From contig NZ_CP166625.1 in NCBI RefSeq assembly GCF_041320595.1, forward strand, positions 372,001 through 436,000: a stretch of DNA of 64,000 bases. Direction: 5' to 3'. The translations under genes were made by a program, and so were the position numbers. The notes beneath the pieces are model-generated. The model saw only the letters and a list, made by a program, of their open reading frames with translations, was not told where the DNA came from and made no database searches. Below, piece after piece: positions 62,631-64,000 of the stretch. The stretch is from Pleomorphomonas sp. PLEO. GTDB taxonomy: Bacteria > Pseudomonadota > Alphaproteobacteria > Rhizobiales > Pleomorphomonadaceae. The stretch's first letter is position 1. Every line of letters starts with the position of its first letter.

Positions 62631-64000
62631 TTAGCGGTCGAGGCCGGCGATTAGTAGATATTTTTTCTCAACATATTCGTCGATGCCATGGTGCGATCCC
62701 TCGCGACCATTGCCACTTTCCTTGACGCCACCGAACGGCACCAGTTCGGAAGAGATGGCGCCGGAATTGATACCGACCATGCCGGCCTGGAGCCCTTCGG
62801 CAACGCGGAAGATGCGGCCGACGTCCCGGGCGTAGAAATAAGACGCGAGACCGAACTCCGTATCGTTGGCGAGCCGGATCGCTTCCTCCTCAGTCTCGAA
62901 ACGGAAAACTGGGGCGAGCGGACCGAAGGTCTCCTCGCGCGCGACCGTCATGGTAGCCGTCACGCCGGTCATTACCGTCGGCTCGAAGAAACTGCCGCCA
63001 AGCGGCGACCGGACACCGCCGGTCACAACCTTCGCCCCCTTGGCGAGCGCATCGGCGACGTGCGCCTCGACTTTCTCCACGGCCTTCGCATTGACAAGCG
63101 GCCCCTGCGTCACGCCCGGTGTCCGCCCGTCACCGAGTTTCAGCGCGTTGACCGCAGCGGTAAGCTTTTGCACAAAGGCATCGTGGATGCCGGACTGGGC
63201 GTAGATGCGATTGGCGCAAACGCAGGTCTGGCCCATGTTGCGGAACTTCGAGATCATCACCCCCTCGACGGCAGCGTCGAGGTCGGCGTCGTCGAAGACG
63301 ATGAAGGGGGCATTGCCGCCGAGTTCGGTGTAGATCTTCTTCACCGTGCCCGCGCACTGGACAATCAGCTTCTTGCCGACTTCGGTCGAGCCGGTAAAGG
63401 AGACGACACGCACAGCCGGGTGGCTCGTCAAGACGTCGCCCACCACCGACGACTTGCCGGTGACGACATTGAGAACGCCCTTCGGCAGCCCCGCGCGCAC
63501 CGCAAGACGGGCAAGCGCCAGGGCGGTGAGCGGCGTCTCAGATGCGGGCTTGACCACCGCCGTGCAGCCGGCGGCAAGCGCCGGCGCCACCTTGCGGGTG
63601 ATCATCGCGGCCGGGAAATTCCATGGCGTAATGGCGGCAACGACGCCGGCTGCCTCACGGGTCACCAGCACGCGGGCACCGTTCCTCGGCGAAGGCAGCG
63701 TTTCGCCCGCGATACGCTTGGCTTCCTCGGCGTAGAACTCGACGTAACCGGCGGCATAGTCGATCTCGCCCAAAGCCTCGGCAAGCGGCTTGCCCTGCTC
63801 GGCAGTCATGATGAGCGCGAGATCATCGCGGTTCTCGATCATCAGTTCGTACCAGCGGCGCAGAAGACGCGATCGCTCTTTGGCAAGAAGCCGCTTCCAG
63901 GCTGGCAAAGCGCGCTCGGCCGCCTCGACGGCCCGTGTCGTGCCATCCGCTTCTGTCAGCGGGACACGCCCAACGACGGCGCCCGTAGAGGGATCTGTCA
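62631..64000 (-). CDS. gabD: Succinate-semialdehyde dehydrogenase, N-terminus cut by window edge
   Basis: The visible 456 codons, including the stop at 62631, encode an NAD(P)-dependent aldehyde dehydrogenase of the GabD type that oxidises succinate semialdehyde to succinate, the last step of GABA degradation. The frame stays open to 64000, where the sequence TDPSTGAVVGRVP is a usual position near residue 30-45. The motif ITPWNFPAAMITRK, FTGSTEVGKK, the glutamate in YTELGGNAPFIVF and the catalytic cysteine in NMGQTCVCANR are all present. An internal start at 63908 is not the real start. Confidence 0.93.
   Translation of the reverse strand, partial: TDPSTGAVVGRVPLTEADGTTRAVEAAERALPAWKRLLAKERSRLLRRWYELMIENRDDLALIMTAEQGKPLAEALGEIDYAAGYVEFYAEEAKRIAGETLPSPRNGARVLVTREAAGVVAAITPWNFPAAMITRKVAPALAAGCTAVVKPASETPLTALALARLAVRAGLPKGVLNVVTGKSSVVGDVLTSHPAVRVVSFTGSTEVGKKLIVQCAGTVKKIYTELGGNAPFIVFDDADLDAAVEGVMISKFRNMGQTCVCANRIYAQSGIHDAFVQKLTAAVNALKLGDGRTPGVTQGPLVNAKAVEKVEAHVADALAKGAKVVTGGVRSPLGGSFFEPTVMTGVTATMTVAREETFGPLAPVFRFETEEEAIRLANDTEFGLASYFYARDVGRIFRVAEGLQAGMVGINSGAISSELVPFGGVKESGNGREGSHHGIDEYVEKKYLLIAGLDR

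Noticed and set aside
62510-62725. Coding repeat (SPNE/SPKR/SPDR/SPES) reading through the GAGTC cluster
   Set aside because: The 12-bp spacing equals four codons, but the frame lacks a ribosome-binding site and runs antisense into gabD; a DNA-level repeat explains it better.

Overview
The window comes from a GC-rich alphaproteobacterium, almost certainly a member of the Hyphomicrobiales (Rhizobiales). Several gene neighbourhoods typical of that order support this: divL / tsaE-amgK / murU / addB / addA / trxA next to ahcY; hisB / DUF2628 / hisH / hisA; lptC / lptA / lptB / rpoN / hpf / ptsN; hsp20 / DUF1150; and irr facing fabA / fabB / fabI. A very long pyruvate:ferredoxin oxidoreductase, a flavodiiron protein and FeoABC suggest a facultatively anaerobic lineage. 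A Pleomorphomonas-like genus would fit, but that is a guess.

Left end (1-11,683): a sugar-utilisation island. A divergent truncated solute-binding protein gene is followed by an ABC ATPase, a Mak-type fructokinase, a LacI-family regulator, a second solute-binding protein, two permeases, a cytoplasmic GH32 beta-fructosidase and a second ABC ATPase. Together they read as import of sucrose or fructo-oligosaccharide, intracellular hydrolysis and phosphorylation of fructose. Two matching LacI-type operators (2448-2459 and 3573-3584) flank lacI. An AraC regulator and a xylitol/sorbitol-type dehydrogenase follow on the minus strand.

Core block (11,684-28,800): ahcY with a promoter and an upstream palindrome; a DivL-type kinase with tyrosine at the phospho-acceptor site; a TsaE-AmgK fusion with murU (tRNA t6A synthesis plus peptidoglycan recycling); AddAB recombination nuclease; thioredoxin; and a minus-strand feoABC operon with its own promoter and a Fur-like box.

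Middle (28,800-45,500): an AT-richer 0.8 kb gap with a 16-bp hairpin and an FNR/FixK-like box leads to the 1542-residue nifJ. Then come ferredoxin-NADP reductase, a his cluster without hisF, an MFS exporter with an orphan terminator upstream, queG, a GST, uppP, an NDUFA9-like protein, tRNA-Leu(CAG) with a clear promoter, and a flavodiiron protein.

Right part (45,500-64,000): RNase D, LPS export genes, sigma-54 with hpf and ptsN, mmcB, a PHB-depolymerase-like protein lacking two of three catalytic residues, small heat-shock protein plus DUF1150, an unknown alpha/beta hydrolase, a DUF1624 membrane protein, type II fatty-acid synthesis genes, irr, a GlcNAc-kinase/GntR pair and a truncated gabD. 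The most striking non-coding signal is a cluster of seven GAGTC (GANTC, CcrM-type) sites in 87 bp, five of them spaced 12-13 bp apart, between gabD and the kinase operon (62,499-62,585). I saw no CRISPR array, insertion sequence or phage gene.
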